DNA of 64,000 nt from Pirellulales bacterium (GTDB taxonomy: Bacteria; Planctomycetota; Planctomycetia; Pirellulales; DATAWG01), in assembly GCA_036267355.1 (NCBI GenBank), contig DATAWG010000102.1:1-64000 (forward strand), written 5' to 3'. Shown one piece after another: positions 54,624 through 62,778 of this stretch. The notes under the pieces were generated by a model. That model had not been told where the DNA came from. It ran no database searches and saw nothing but the letters and a program-made list of their open reading frames with translations. Numbering within the stretch: the stretch's first letter is position 1; each line of letters opens with the position of its first letter. The translations under genes were made by a program, and so were the position numbers.

Positions 54624-55020
54624 TCACGCTGCCACGCCGGATTCGAGATAGAAAATCATCGACCACAGGCGGTCCACTTCGCAGCGTTCGATGACCTCCA
54701 GCGGTTTTAGGCCGCCGAACGCTTCATTCGGTGCGTCGAGCCAGCCGGGAATCGCGTTTGCTTCGACGACCTCTGCAAGCTTTCGCTGCAATCGATCTGT
54801 CTCGCGGATTCGTCGCAAACCGGGCTCCTCCGGTTTGCCGCCGCTTTCCCAATTGGCAATCGCCCGCTCGGAAAATCCGGTAAGTCGGGAGAATGTCTTT
54901 CTGTTGAGGCCGAGTTTCTCTCGAAGCTGGGCAACTGGATTGGCCCGCGCGCTGCGGCCGGTCGGCGACTGTGTCGCCTTCTGGCCCTTACCGAATTTTT
55001 GTGAAAATGATCATCACCAT
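54624..55020 (-). pseudogene. Frameshifted Xre-HTH / ParS-type antitoxin-like gene
   Basis: The open frame at 54624-55010 encodes an HTH (REKLGLNRKTFSRLTGFSER, then AIANWESG) followed by an MbcA/ParS-type C-terminal domain (IPGWLDAPNEAFGGLKPLEV). It has no ATG, GTG or TTG before the HTH. An ATG at 55020 with GGTGAG upstream reads in the neighbouring frame and meets a stop after 10 codons. Removing one A from the run of five at 54996-55000 would join the two into a single protein of about 131 residues. It could be a recent pseudogene, a sequencing error or a programmed frameshift. No toxin gene is adjacent. Confidence 0.6.
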
Positions 55021-55055
55021 GACGCGGCTCACCGGCGTTGAACAGTTGCGCTGTA

Positions 55056-55673
55056 TTATTGCCCCGACGGCGGGCGTTGCATTTCGAACGGATCGTCGCT
55101 TTGCGTGTAATACGATCCGCCGAGGCGGCCAATCGCGCGCAGCTTGCGCGGGTCGATGCGGCCGCGGGCATCGAGAATGCGGTCGTCAATGTTCATCAGC
55201 AGCACTTGGCCGATGACCAGGTTCGCCGATTGCGGCGCCGCGCCGATTTGCAGAATTTGCAACAGCCGGCATTCGAGATGGACCGGCGATTCTTGAATCC
55301 GCGGCGGCTTTACCTTGAGCGATGGGGTGGCGGTCAGCCCGGTCAGCTCGATCTCGGATTCGCCGTGCGGCAAGCCGGTCGACGAGAGATTCACCTGCTC
55401 GGCCAATTCGGCCACGGCGGCGTTGATCACGAACTCGCCAGTCTCGGCGATATTGCGCAGCGTGTCTTTCTTGCTGCCGTCGAGCTTGCGGTTCGGCGAA
55501 AAGACCACCACTGGCGGCGTGCCGCCGAACGTGTTGTAGAAACTAAACGGCGCCAAGTTGGCTCGCCCTTGCCGGTCGATGCTGGTTACCCACGCAATCG
55601 GCCGCGGCGTCACCACGCCGACCAGCGCACGATAAACGGTCTGAGGATCGGTTTCGGCGACATCGATCAGCAC
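55056..55673 (-). CDS. Flavin reductase-like FMN-binding protein
   Basis: I choose the GTG at 55673 because AGGAG lies eight bases upstream; the 205-residue product begins VLIDVAETDPQTVYRALVG. Motifs TPRPIAWVTSID, NLAPFSFYNTFGGTPPVVVF (split) and KDTLRNIAETGEFVINAA are those of the flavin-reductase-like split-barrel family that binds FMN. Members act as flavin reductases or oxygenase partners. There is no monooxygenase gene next to it. Longer in-frame starts (to 55739) lack a better ribosome-binding site. Confidence 0.87.
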   Translation of the reverse strand: MLIDVAETDPQTVYRALVGVVTPRPIAWVTSIDRQGRANLAPFSFYNTFGGTPPVVVFSPNRKLDGSKKDTLRNIAETGEFVINAAVAELAEQVNLSSTGLPHGESEIELTGLTATPSLKVKPPRIQESPVHLECRLLQILQIGAAPQSANLVIGQVLLMNIDDRILDARGRIDPRKLRAIGRLGGSYYTQSDDPFEMQRPPSGQ

Positions 55674-56132
55674 GCTTGAGTCTCCTTCTCGACGGAGCGG
55701 TGTGAGCGGTCCCATTTTCCCAACGCCGGCGTGATCCACAAGGCGTCGAGTCGAGTGCTATCGACGAGAATTGTCCGACGGACTTGCAGCGGCGCGCGAA
55801 GTGTCCGTGAAATCTTTCACGAGGCGCCGCGCAACAGCAGAACGTTTTACCCCAATTCTTTTGACTTTCCTGCGATCGAACCGCTATGCTTCATGCGGAG
55901 CAAATCTGTTCGGCAGGCGATCCGAGGCGGGCGCTGACACGAATAGCTCGGCAGAACGGCTGAGACCATTAGCAGCGGCCGGCGCACGCCAAATACAGTG
56001 AGAAGTGGTAGGCTCGAGCGGCGATCGTTCGCATCGCCGTTGCGCGGGCGAGACGAGTCGAGTGCCTTCATCGTTGATGGCGCTCGGGTTCGATTTGAAA
56101 CACGCGTTTCTTTTCTCACAAAGGGTCCGGCC
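55674..56132. other. Divergent intergenic region with a candidate promoter
   Basis: No convincing gene is visible between the flavin reductase (-) and CBS (+) genes. It contains the candidate promoter at 55863-55892; the following 230 bases would be a long leader of the CBS gene, in which I see no riboswitch I recognise. Confidence 0.4.
55863..55892 (+). promoter_or_regulatory. Candidate sigma-70 promoter for the CBS-domain gene
   Basis: TTGACT at 55863-55868 and TATGCT at 55887-55892 are separated by 18 bases in an AT-richer stretch. The gene starts at 56133. Confidence 0.4.
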
Positions 56133-56615
56133 ATGCTTCTGCAAGACATTCTTCGCCACAAGGGCAACGCGGTTCATACGATCCGCCCACAAGCCACGCT
56201 CGACGAATTGGTGCGCTCGCTCGTGCAGCGCAATTGTGGCTCGCTCGTCGTGACAGAATCCGATTCCTCCGCGCCGATGCTCGGCATCATCACCGAACGC
56301 GATGTGCTCCGCGCCTGCGCCGCGCATCCGGGCGGGCTGGGAGCGGTCAAAGTCGCCGACGCGATGACCATCGACGTCACCACCGGTTCGCCGAGCGATT
56401 CGGTGGAAGACACGATGGGCGTGATGACCGAGGAGCGAATCCGCCATCTACCGATCGTCGATCGCGGGCGGTTGGTTGGCATCGTTTCCATCGGCGACAT
56501 CGTGAAAGCACATCACGACAACCTGACGCTGGAAAACCATTACCTCAAGTCGTATATCAACGGCGAAGAGGATAGCGTCAGCGCGGCGGTTGCCGTGAAG
56601 GCCCGGCCACGCTGA
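56133..56615 (+). CDS. CBS-domain pair protein
   Basis: From the Met at 56133 the protein has 160 residues and consists of two CBS domains (about 1-70 and 75-140). LVVTESDSSAPMLGIITERDVLR and HLPIVDRGRLVGIVSIGDIVKAHH (split) show the typical strand-helix ending G-I-[IV]-[TS]-x-[RG]-D. CBS pairs bind adenine nucleotides and act as energy sensors. No catalytic or channel domain is fused. Earlier in-frame codons to 55998 give an Arg-rich extension unlike the family. Confidence 0.88.
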   Translation: MLLQDILRHKGNAVHTIRPQATLDELVRSLVQRNCGSLVVTESDSSAPMLGIITERDVLRACAAHPGGLGAVKVADAMTIDVTTGSPSDSVEDTMGVMTEERIRHLPIVDRGRLVGIVSIGDIVKAHHDNLTLENHYLKSYINGEEDSVSAAVAVKARPR

Positions 56616-56633
56616 TTTCGTGATCGCGTCGCG

Positions 56634-57518
56634 CTATCTCCCGGCCTGGGATGGTTCGGCGGAAGATTTCTTCACCCGCTTGAGGTGGGCGTCGTCGAGT
56701 TTGTCGACCGACCATAGCAGACCACGCGTGACCAGATCGAGATAGCGCGGATCGGCAACGGTTTGATCGTTGTGGCCGATGGTGGTGGCAAACACGCGCG
56801 TTTTGCCCCGGTAGAAATTCGTCCACACCACGACATAGTTGGCGGTCGTCGATTTGCCGCTCTTGTCCTTCGTGGTTTGCTTGCCGCGAGCCAGCCCGTG
56901 GGCCGTGTCGAGCACCTTCCCGGCCGCGTTGTTGTAAAGCTCTTCGCGAATCGTCGTCCAGTCGGCCATACCCTTCGTGATCGGGCTCGATTCGTCGACG
57001 AAATGAATAGCGATCGGCGCCAGCGCGCCGTGGGCCGTGCTCGGCAGGCCCGTGAACTCGAACCACGGCGTCATTTTCGGCCATGCATCTCTGCCGTAGC
57101 TGTGAATCCCGCAATGGAGCACGACCGCCGGCAATCCGCCGCGATGCGGCTTCAGGATTCGATCGATTGTCTCGGGATCGGTCACCTTGCCGGAGCATTC
57201 GTCGTGAACGACCACATCGAAATCCTTCGCCCAATCGGGGGAATCGTAGACCGGATTCTTATGTTCCTTCGTCGCCACGGGATCGTAGGCGATCGTGAAT
57301 TCGACGTTTGCCCGTTCGGAGATTCCCTTGGTAAGAATCTCCTTTTGCTGGGCGTAGTCGTGGCAGCAGCCGCCGCAGACCAAGAGAGCCCGGATTGGCC
57401 GCCCCTCCTCCGCCGCTTGCGCCCCGGCATCGCCGAAAGACGCAAGCGAGGCTACCAAGAGCAGCGAAGTCGAGAAGGCCATGCAAGATGAACCAGCCGA
57501 GAACCAACGGTGCGACAT
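56634..57518 (-). CDS. Exported ThuA-like protein
   Basis: AGGAGG eight bases upstream supports the ATG at 57518 (294 residues). A signal peptide (about 12-35, STSLLLVASLASFGDAGAQA) precedes a ThuA-like, class-I-glutamine-amidotransferase-fold domain: RALLVCGGCCHDYAQQKEIL, VVVHDECSGKVTD, GLPAVVLHCGIHSYG and RVFATTIGHND. ThuA proteins take part in trehalose and other sugar use; planctomycetes carry many exported copies whose substrates are unknown. It lies alone on the minus strand, converging on the CBS gene. Confidence 0.88.
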   Translation of the reverse strand: MSHRWFSAGSSCMAFSTSLLLVASLASFGDAGAQAAEEGRPIRALLVCGGCCHDYAQQKEILTKGISERANVEFTIAYDPVATKEHKNPVYDSPDWAKDFDVVVHDECSGKVTDPETIDRILKPHRGGLPAVVLHCGIHSYGRDAWPKMTPWFEFTGLPSTAHGALAPIAIHFVDESSPITKGMADWTTIREELYNNAAGKVLDTAHGLARGKQTTKDKSGKSTTANYVVVWTNFYRGKTRVFATTIGHNDQTVADPRYLDLVTRGLLWSVDKLDDAHLKRVKKSSAEPSQAGR

Positions 57519-57806
57519 CGACCCGCCTCCTTTGCTTCAAAAGCCGGACAATCAGGGGCACCGCGAGCAGCGAGTGCCTACTTTGACTGGCCGAACGGTG
57601 CCCGTCAACCTATTTGCCCGACCCCTAAGGAAATCTCACACGGAGTCGCGGAGAGAAGGCTGAAGCGGCGGGCAAGCGATCGAAGTCTGACCGGAAATCG
57701 GGCGTCAGCCGAATTTCTGTGGCGGCGTTTTTGTTTAGCATCCACCGCGGCTCCGCGGGGAGAAAATCAAACCGCCTAATTGCCGCCCATCGGCAGTCGC
57801 CGCATT

Positions 57807-59147
57807 TCACGGCGGGACGACGGCGAAATCTGATCGCGGGATTCCGTCGAGCGTCTTTTGATCGATCGGCAAATGATCGAGGATCAGCTCGGGCGGCGTG
57901 TGCGTGATCCAGTCCGAAAGCGAGAAGTCTTGATAACGCTGCGCCTTGAAGAGTTCCAGGAAAATCAGATCCGTCGTGCCGGTGTTTTCGATGTAATGGC
58001 CCAAGGTTCGGGGCACATAGCCCACGTCGCTGGGGCCGAAATCGGCGGTGCGCGCCTTGCCGGCGTTGAAAAACACCGTCATCCGCCCTTTGCCTTGCAA
58101 ATAGTATTGCCACTCGTCGGAATTGGGGTGCCAATGAAGCTCCCGCAATCCGCCGGGCTTCACCTTGACCCACGCGACGGCGATGTTCGTGGCGATGGTG
58201 AAATTGGTTGAATCGGCAATGCGCACCTCGCCCGACCCGGTTTTCTTCGCCGGCAAGGTGTTCTGCAATCGGAAAGTGAACGCTTCCGGCGAGAGTTTGC
58301 GCGAATGGGCCGCGGCCTTTTTGTCGTCGGCCAACGTGCCGGGGATCTTGCCCTGAAAAATATATTTCCCCTCCGGCGGCAAGCCGGAAATCCCTGAGAG
58401 CGCCGCTTGCGACACGCTCCAATCCTTCCCAAGCACTTCGCGCGGAGTATGGAGCGCCCAATCGGTTAGAAGAGTCGTGTCTCCTTCGGAAAACTTGCCG
58501 TCGTCGAACACGAGCAAGAATTCGCAGCCGTCCGGCCCGAGGCCTTGGATCGAGTGCGGCTGCCCGGCGGGGAAATACCAAAGATCTCCCTCCGCGACAT
58601 CGCCGACGAACGGGCGGTGCTCAAAATCGAACGTCGTCAGCCGTGCATTGCCGCTGAGCATCAGCGCCCATTCAGCCGCTGAGTGCCAATGCAATTCGCG
58701 AATTCCGCCTGCCGTTAGCCGCATGTTTACCCCCGCCATTTCCTTGGCGATGGGAAAATCGTTCACGTTCACCTGCCGGGTCCAACCGCCCGTCTGAATG
58801 CGGCGATGCGATACGGAAAACGAGTTCCAGAAGCTTTGCACTTCGCCATGGTCGCTGGCGGGGGGCACATAACTGTCGGGATTCCGCGCGTCGAGCGATT
58901 TGCTCTGCGGGCCGAGATCGCTAGCGACCGGCCGACCCTGCGATTCGGTTTCCGCTCCGCGACTCGGCTGCCCATAACCGGCGATCGCTGCGCCGGCAAG
59001 CGACGCGGCCGCGAGCCCGACGAATTCGCGCCGTGAGCGGGCATTCTGAGCTTCGATCCGCGGTGCAGCATGCTCCGCCATGACAGAGTCAGCATCTCGC
59101 GCTCCGCGAGCCGATGTGTCGAGTTGGGACGAAGGGTTTTCTAACAT
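57807..59147 (-). CDS. Tat-exported bicupin, oxalate decarboxylase type
   Basis: From the Met at 59147 (446 residues) the protein carries a twin-arginine signal, SRREFVGLAAASLAGAAIAG (about 38-58). Two cupin domains follow. The first has the metal motif ELHWHSAAEWALMLSG with HSIQG; the second has ELHWHPNSDEWQYYLQG with GHYIEN, so both Mn sites are intact (H-x-H, E, H). The lid loop reads SEGDT where the decarboxylase has SENST as I recall it; the proton-donor Glu is kept. It should convert oxalate to formate and CO2 in the periplasm, though an oxidase reaction cannot be excluded. Confidence 0.88.
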   Translation of the reverse strand: MLENPSSQLDTSARGARDADSVMAEHAAPRIEAQNARSRREFVGLAAASLAGAAIAGYGQPSRGAETESQGRPVASDLGPQSKSLDARNPDSYVPPASDHGEVQSFWNSFSVSHRRIQTGGWTRQVNVNDFPIAKEMAGVNMRLTAGGIRELHWHSAAEWALMLSGNARLTTFDFEHRPFVGDVAEGDLWYFPAGQPHSIQGLGPDGCEFLLVFDDGKFSEGDTTLLTDWALHTPREVLGKDWSVSQAALSGISGLPPEGKYIFQGKIPGTLADDKKAAAHSRKLSPEAFTFRLQNTLPAKKTGSGEVRIADSTNFTIATNIAVAWVKVKPGGLRELHWHPNSDEWQYYLQGKGRMTVFFNAGKARTADFGPSDVGYVPRTLGHYIENTGTTDLIFLELFKAQRYQDFSLSDWITHTPPELILDHLPIDQKTLDGIPRSDFAVVPP

Positions 59148-59436
59148 GGCAAGCTCTTGGGGTTCGCTGTTATCGGCGTGATTTGGGCCGGAGCGGTCGT
59201 CGCTGGACCAAATCGGGCTACGCACCGTGGTCGATCGCCGCATACGGCCAAAATGCAACTATCATGCCTCGACGCAGCCGGCCTTCGACCGCGATTAGCT
59301 TGTTTGGCGCCGTTTCAGATCCGCCTTGCGGCGAAGTCGTCGATTCGCTACAAGTTCCGCCCTAGTCCTGCGCCCGTTCGTCGGCGGCTCACGTTGCGGA
59401 TTTAGCGGGTCATGCATTTTCCGAGGTACCACCGCG

Positions 59437-59814
59437 ATGCAGCGAACTTTGGCCATTTGCGCAAAACTGGCGATTTTCTCCACCGCCTCATTCGTCGGGT
59501 TTGCCGCATCGTTCTCGGCCAATCGTTATTCATTGTGTCAACCGCAGGCCCTTGCCGCCGATGACGGCACGGCGTTCACCGACACCCGACCGACCCCCTC
59601 GCTCAAAGACACACTCGATGCCGGGCTAAAGGCTCGGCTTCCCGAGGAATTTCAGTTCGTCGATCGAGTCGTCCGAATGGTCGACCGGAGGCAACTTTCG
59701 CTTGAAATGGTGCAGAGCACTTTTCTTTGGGCCCGCCGAAAGCCGAAATTTCAAATGCAGTATTTCGAGCACGCGCTAAGAATGCGGGCCGAAGAAGTTG
59801 GCGTTCGGCTCTGA
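59437..59814 (+). CDS. Small exported hypothetical protein
   Basis: From the Met at 59437 the protein has 125 residues. A signal peptide (about 5-40, AKLAIFSTASFVGFAASFSA) is followed by a helical, basic C-terminal domain (RLPEEFQFVDRVVRMVDRRQ, then TFLWARRKPKFQMQYFEHAL). GAGGT is upstream. I recognise no family. It lies 125 bases before the TPR membrane protein in the same direction and may be cotranscribed. Confidence 0.65.
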   Translation: MQRTLAICAKLAIFSTASFVGFAASFSANRYSLCQPQALAADDGTAFTDTRPTPSLKDTLDAGLKARLPEEFQFVDRVVRMVDRRQLSLEMVQSTFLWARRKPKFQMQYFEHALRMRAEEVGVRL

Positions 59815-59939
59815 GCCGGCTCCTCCCAAGCGGCGCAATTTTCGACGGGAAAGTGGTCCGGCGGCAGGGCCGAGTCGGTTAGGATAGAGGCGCTTTCGCA
59901 TCCGCCTCTTCCCGAATCGTCGAAGTCGGTCGACCGACC

Positions 59940-62129
59940 ATGACCACGCCGCGATCTCAAAAGAAAAAACTCGCCCGCAGCGCTCGCGGCAATAAAGGCG
60001 CGGCATCGCGGCCGCCACGGCAGCCTACCCGCACGCTGATTACCGGCCTGCTGTGGATCGTGTTCATGCTGGTCGTCTGGTTTCAAGCGCCGGGCGTTCG
60101 CTTGCCGACGTTTTTCCAGCGGCTCGTCGGCATTGCCGACGCGCTGCTGACGATGCTCGTGGTGATGTTCGCGATTCGCGAATACGGCAAGCGCCTGAAT
60201 CGCGTGCCGGTTCCCCTGATGGGACGCGTGAGCACGAGTCGCGTGGCCGGCGCGCTGGTCTTCGTCGCGGTGTTCGCTTGGTGGTTAAGCCCTTGGGCGC
60301 CCATTCCGGCAGGACAACCGGAACCCGACTTGTGGCGGTTGCTCGAGGCAGGGCTGAATCACCCTGCTTTGCAAATTGTCGACACCAATCTGGCGACGCT
60401 CGTTCGGCCCGCTCCGTCGTTCGATGCCCAGCAAGCCGCCAAGACATTCGCCACGCATGCCGACCCGTTACGCAGTGCTTTGGTTGCGATCGCCTCAAGC
60501 AAGTTCGACGAAGCCGAAACGCTCTTGAGCCGGGCGCCGGTTGGATCGGGTGCGGATCGAGTTCACGAGATCCGCGCGCAGCTCGATCTCTACCGCGGCC
60601 AATATGCGGCCGCGAGCCGCCGCTATCTTGAAATGCTGCAGATCGAGCCGCGGCGCGAAGATTTTTTGGCGCATGGAGCCTTCGCCGCTGCGCTCGGCGG
60701 CGAGTTCGCCACAGCCACGGCCAGGGCACGGCAACTACTCGAACAAGCGCTTGCCCGCAGCCGTGTATCATTGCGGACGGTCGAGGCCGCGAATTTGCTC
60801 GCCACCGTGCGTCTCTTGGCCGGCGACAATGCCGAAGCGCTTCGCGTCAGCCAATCGATGGCGAGCCGTGGAACTGAAATCCCGACGCCCCACGATGCCT
60901 ACGGCGCACCGCTTCCGCAAGATCCCGCGTTCGTGAACAATGCGGCCGTGATTGGGTTGCTCGCCGGCAGCAATCCGTCGACCCACGCATCGCCGGCGAG
61001 CGAATTTGCGCTCGCCAAAGACCTGTGGCTCGATCGCGCATCGGGGCGAAGCCAGCCGAACGACGCCGCCGAGCCGCGCGCCGCGTTGGCCCGCTACAAC
61101 CTCGGGGCAGCCGCGCTCTATCAAGCGCGCTACGACCAAGCCGCGGCGATCTTGGCGGATTCTTTGGCCGCCTGGCGGAATTTTTCGAACTCGCCGCTGC
61201 GAATCGGCAGGGAGATTAATCTCAACGCGATCGCGCAGCTCGACCTCATCGAGGGCCGATGGTCCCGGGCAGAATCCAAAAGCCGCGATGGAGCCGATTC
61301 ACCTTCCGCTTCCGGAGCGGAGGATCCGAGCCTGTCGGCATTCAAAGCAACGGGTGCCCAATTCGAGGCGAGCGCTGGGCATTACCGCCGCGCAATCGCG
61401 AGTTTGAGCGGCTTGATTCGTGAAGCCGAACTCGGCCACGACGGATTGTCGAGCAATCATCCCTATGTTGCAATTCTCATGCTTCGCCTCGCCGACGCCC
61501 TTTTGCAGGCCGGCGACAATGCTCGGGCTCAAGCAACCGCGAGCGCAGCGCAGCGAATTCTGGAAGATGCGGGTCTTGGCGCGTCGCGATCGGCGGCCGA
61601 CGCATTGCGGATTTCCGGCTTGGCTCTGTTGCGCCAAGGAAACCGCGAGAATGCCGAGCGGCAATTCGATCGGGCAATGAAACTGCTTCGTCCATTGAAA
61701 GAGAATCCATCGTCGGAAAGCAGCGTCGCGCTTCCCGCGACGCCCGAATTTGCCGCTTTGCTCGCTGCCGAAGGCGAGCTAGCCGGCGAACTGCAAAACT
61801 ACACCGCGGCCACCGACGATTATCGGCAAGCCCTCGACGAACTCGACAAGCTGTTTGAATCACAGGCGGCGAATCACCCGTTGCGAGCCGATTATCTTCA
61901 CGCCCTGGCGATGCTATTGGTGCGTGAAAAAAAACCGGCCGAAGCCAAACCGTTGCTCGAGGAATCGCTGGCGATCGATCGCCGCGTATTGGCGCCGGGC
62001 CATCCGGCGACGGTCATGGTGATGGAAGATCTGGCAAGCCTGCTGGAGAAGATCGGCTCGACCGAGCAAGCGGCTAAGCTGCGAAATGAGGCAAAGCAGC
62101 TTCATCGCAAGCCTGCGGAAACACATTGA
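59940..62129 (+). CDS. Membrane protein with a large TPR domain
   Basis: Protein of 729 residues. A basic N-terminus (1-30) precedes three membrane helices (about 32-52, 58-80 and 100-120). The rest is a soluble helical array of tetratricopeptide repeats (about 150-725), clearest at the C-terminus: ALDELDKLFESQAANHPLRA, then DYLHALAMLLVREKKPAEAK and DLASLLEKIGSTEQAAKLRN. The last repeats resemble kinesin-light-chain-type TPRs. It is probably a scaffold on one face of the membrane; the partner is unknown. An intrinsic terminator follows. Confidence 0.82.
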   Translation: MTTPRSQKKKLARSARGNKGAASRPPRQPTRTLITGLLWIVFMLVVWFQAPGVRLPTFFQRLVGIADALLTMLVVMFAIREYGKRLNRVPVPLMGRVSTSRVAGALVFVAVFAWWLSPWAPIPAGQPEPDLWRLLEAGLNHPALQIVDTNLATLVRPAPSFDAQQAAKTFATHADPLRSALVAIASSKFDEAETLLSRAPVGSGADRVHEIRAQLDLYRGQYAAASRRYLEMLQIEPRREDFLAHGAFAAALGGEFATATARARQLLEQALARSRVSLRTVEAANLLATVRLLAGDNAEALRVSQSMASRGTEIPTPHDAYGAPLPQDPAFVNNAAVIGLLAGSNPSTHASPASEFALAKDLWLDRASGRSQPNDAAEPRAALARYNLGAAALYQARYDQAAAILADSLAAWRNFSNSPLRIGREINLNAIAQLDLIEGRWSRAESKSRDGADSPSASGAEDPSLSAFKATGAQFEASAGHYRRAIASLSGLIREAELGHDGLSSNHPYVAILMLRLADALLQAGDNARAQATASAAQRILEDAGLGASRSAADALRISGLALLRQGNRENAERQFDRAMKLLRPLKENPSSESSVALPATPEFAALLAAEGELAGELQNYTAATDDYRQALDELDKLFESQAANHPLRADYLHALAMLLVREKKPAEAKPLLEESLAIDRRVLAPGHPATVMVMEDLASLLEKIGSTEQAAKLRNEAKQLHRKPAETH

Positions 62130-62158
62130 TCTTGCAATCCAACTTTCAAACCGCAGAC

Positions 62159-62187
62159 GGCCGCCGGCCATCCGCTAGCGGCCTTTT
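62159..62187 (+). terminator. Intrinsic terminator after the TPR gene
   Basis: GGCCGC (62159-62164) pairs with GCGGCC (62178-62183), extended by an inner CGG/CCG pairing, and is followed by four T residues. It lies 30 bases after the stop codon. Confidence 0.6.
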
Positions 62188-62196
62188 CCGTGCATC

Positions 62197-62225
62197 TTGA
62201 CACCCTATCAGGGCATCGGTATGTT
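62197..62225 (+). promoter_or_regulatory. Strong sigma-70-type promoter
   Basis: A perfect TTGACA at 62197-62202 and TATGTT at 62220-62225 are separated by exactly 17 bases. It lies just beyond the terminator of the TPR gene and points towards a structured, non-coding stretch that ends in an intrinsic terminator. Confidence 0.7.
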
Positions 62226-62231
62226 TATTGG

Positions 62232-62440
62232 ATTGCCCAAGGTGCACTAAGTTGTGTGCCAAGAATGATTTTCGACCGGAAAACCGTCGAGCAGCCGGCA
62301 TGCTGCTCAACGGCGCGGAGTGAGAGTCTATCTCAAAATGGGTTTGCGGTCCCGTCGGGGGGCCACCCAGAAGCCGCCGCTCTCGCGGCGGATTGTGGAT
62401 TTTTGAGATGTCGCTCGGCGGGACTTGTTCCCGTTTTTTT
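62232..62440 (+). ncRNA. Candidate structured non-coding RNA of about 210 nt
   Basis: Between the promoter and the terminator no reading frame is convincing, but helices are abundant: GGTGCAC/GTGTGCC (62241-62260), a perfect 7-bp GAGCAGC/GCTGCTC hairpin (62289-62308), TGAGA/TCTCA (62321-62335), TGGGT/ACCCA (62339-62369) and CCGCCGC/GCGGCGG with a TCTC loop (62374-62391). A long-range 9-bp stem pairs 62330-62338 with 62401-62409, closing the last two hairpins into a three-way junction and competing with the TGAGA hairpin. This suggests a regulatory RNA or riboswitch-like leader. I do not recognise the family. Confidence 0.5.
62419..62440 (+). terminator. Intrinsic terminator of the candidate RNA
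   Basis: CGGGA (62419-62423) pairs with TCCCG (62429-62433) around a five-base loop and is followed directly by seven T residues. Confidence 0.75.
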
Positions 62441-62530
62441 ATTGGTAGATCGATGTTTCGAGTTGAACGGGGGGAGCCCAGCGCCATTCGCGATGCGGTC
62501 GTTGGCGATCGAGGAGGGGCGGTAAGAACC

Positions 62531-62558
62531 AAGACAGCCATAATAAGACAGCCATAAT
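62531..62558 (+). repeat. Perfect 14-bp tandem duplication
   Basis: AAGACAGCCATAAT occurs twice without a gap. It lies 220 bases before nusA; the CATAAT at the end of each copy resembles a -10 element but no matching -35 is evident. Confidence 0.8.
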
Positions 62559-62591
62559 TTAATCAGCAATCGGTGAGGCGGTGCAAAACCA

Positions 62592-62681
62592 GGCAATGCA
62601 TATTGCGGCGGCGCATTTTGCGGTATCGCAAATCTCGGCAGCGCAATTTGCGGCAGCGCAATTTGCGGCAGTGCAATTGTC
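62592..62681 (+). repeat. Array of six 15-bp units upstream of nusA
   Basis: Six consecutive 15-base units fit the consensus GGCAGCGCAATTTGC. Units four and five are identical; the first, second and sixth differ at a few positions, and the third is the most divergent. The regular period and partial GCAA/TTGC symmetry within each unit resemble an iteron-type protein-binding array. In the plus-strand frame it would read as GSAIC pentads, but stop codons flank it and no start is present. Confidence 0.7.
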
Positions 62682-62778
62682 ACGGGGACGATACCAGCTT
62701 GCCGCTCAGCTCCGGTTCGCTTGAACCGGCTCGGGGCGCGGCGGTGCGACCGCAATCGCGGGGAAAGTGAAGACCGAC

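Noticed and set aside
62592-62681. Pentapeptide-repeat protein (GSAIC units) encoded by the 15-bp array
   Set aside because: Stop codons lie just upstream in that frame and no start codon or continuing repeat is present; a DNA-level array is simpler.
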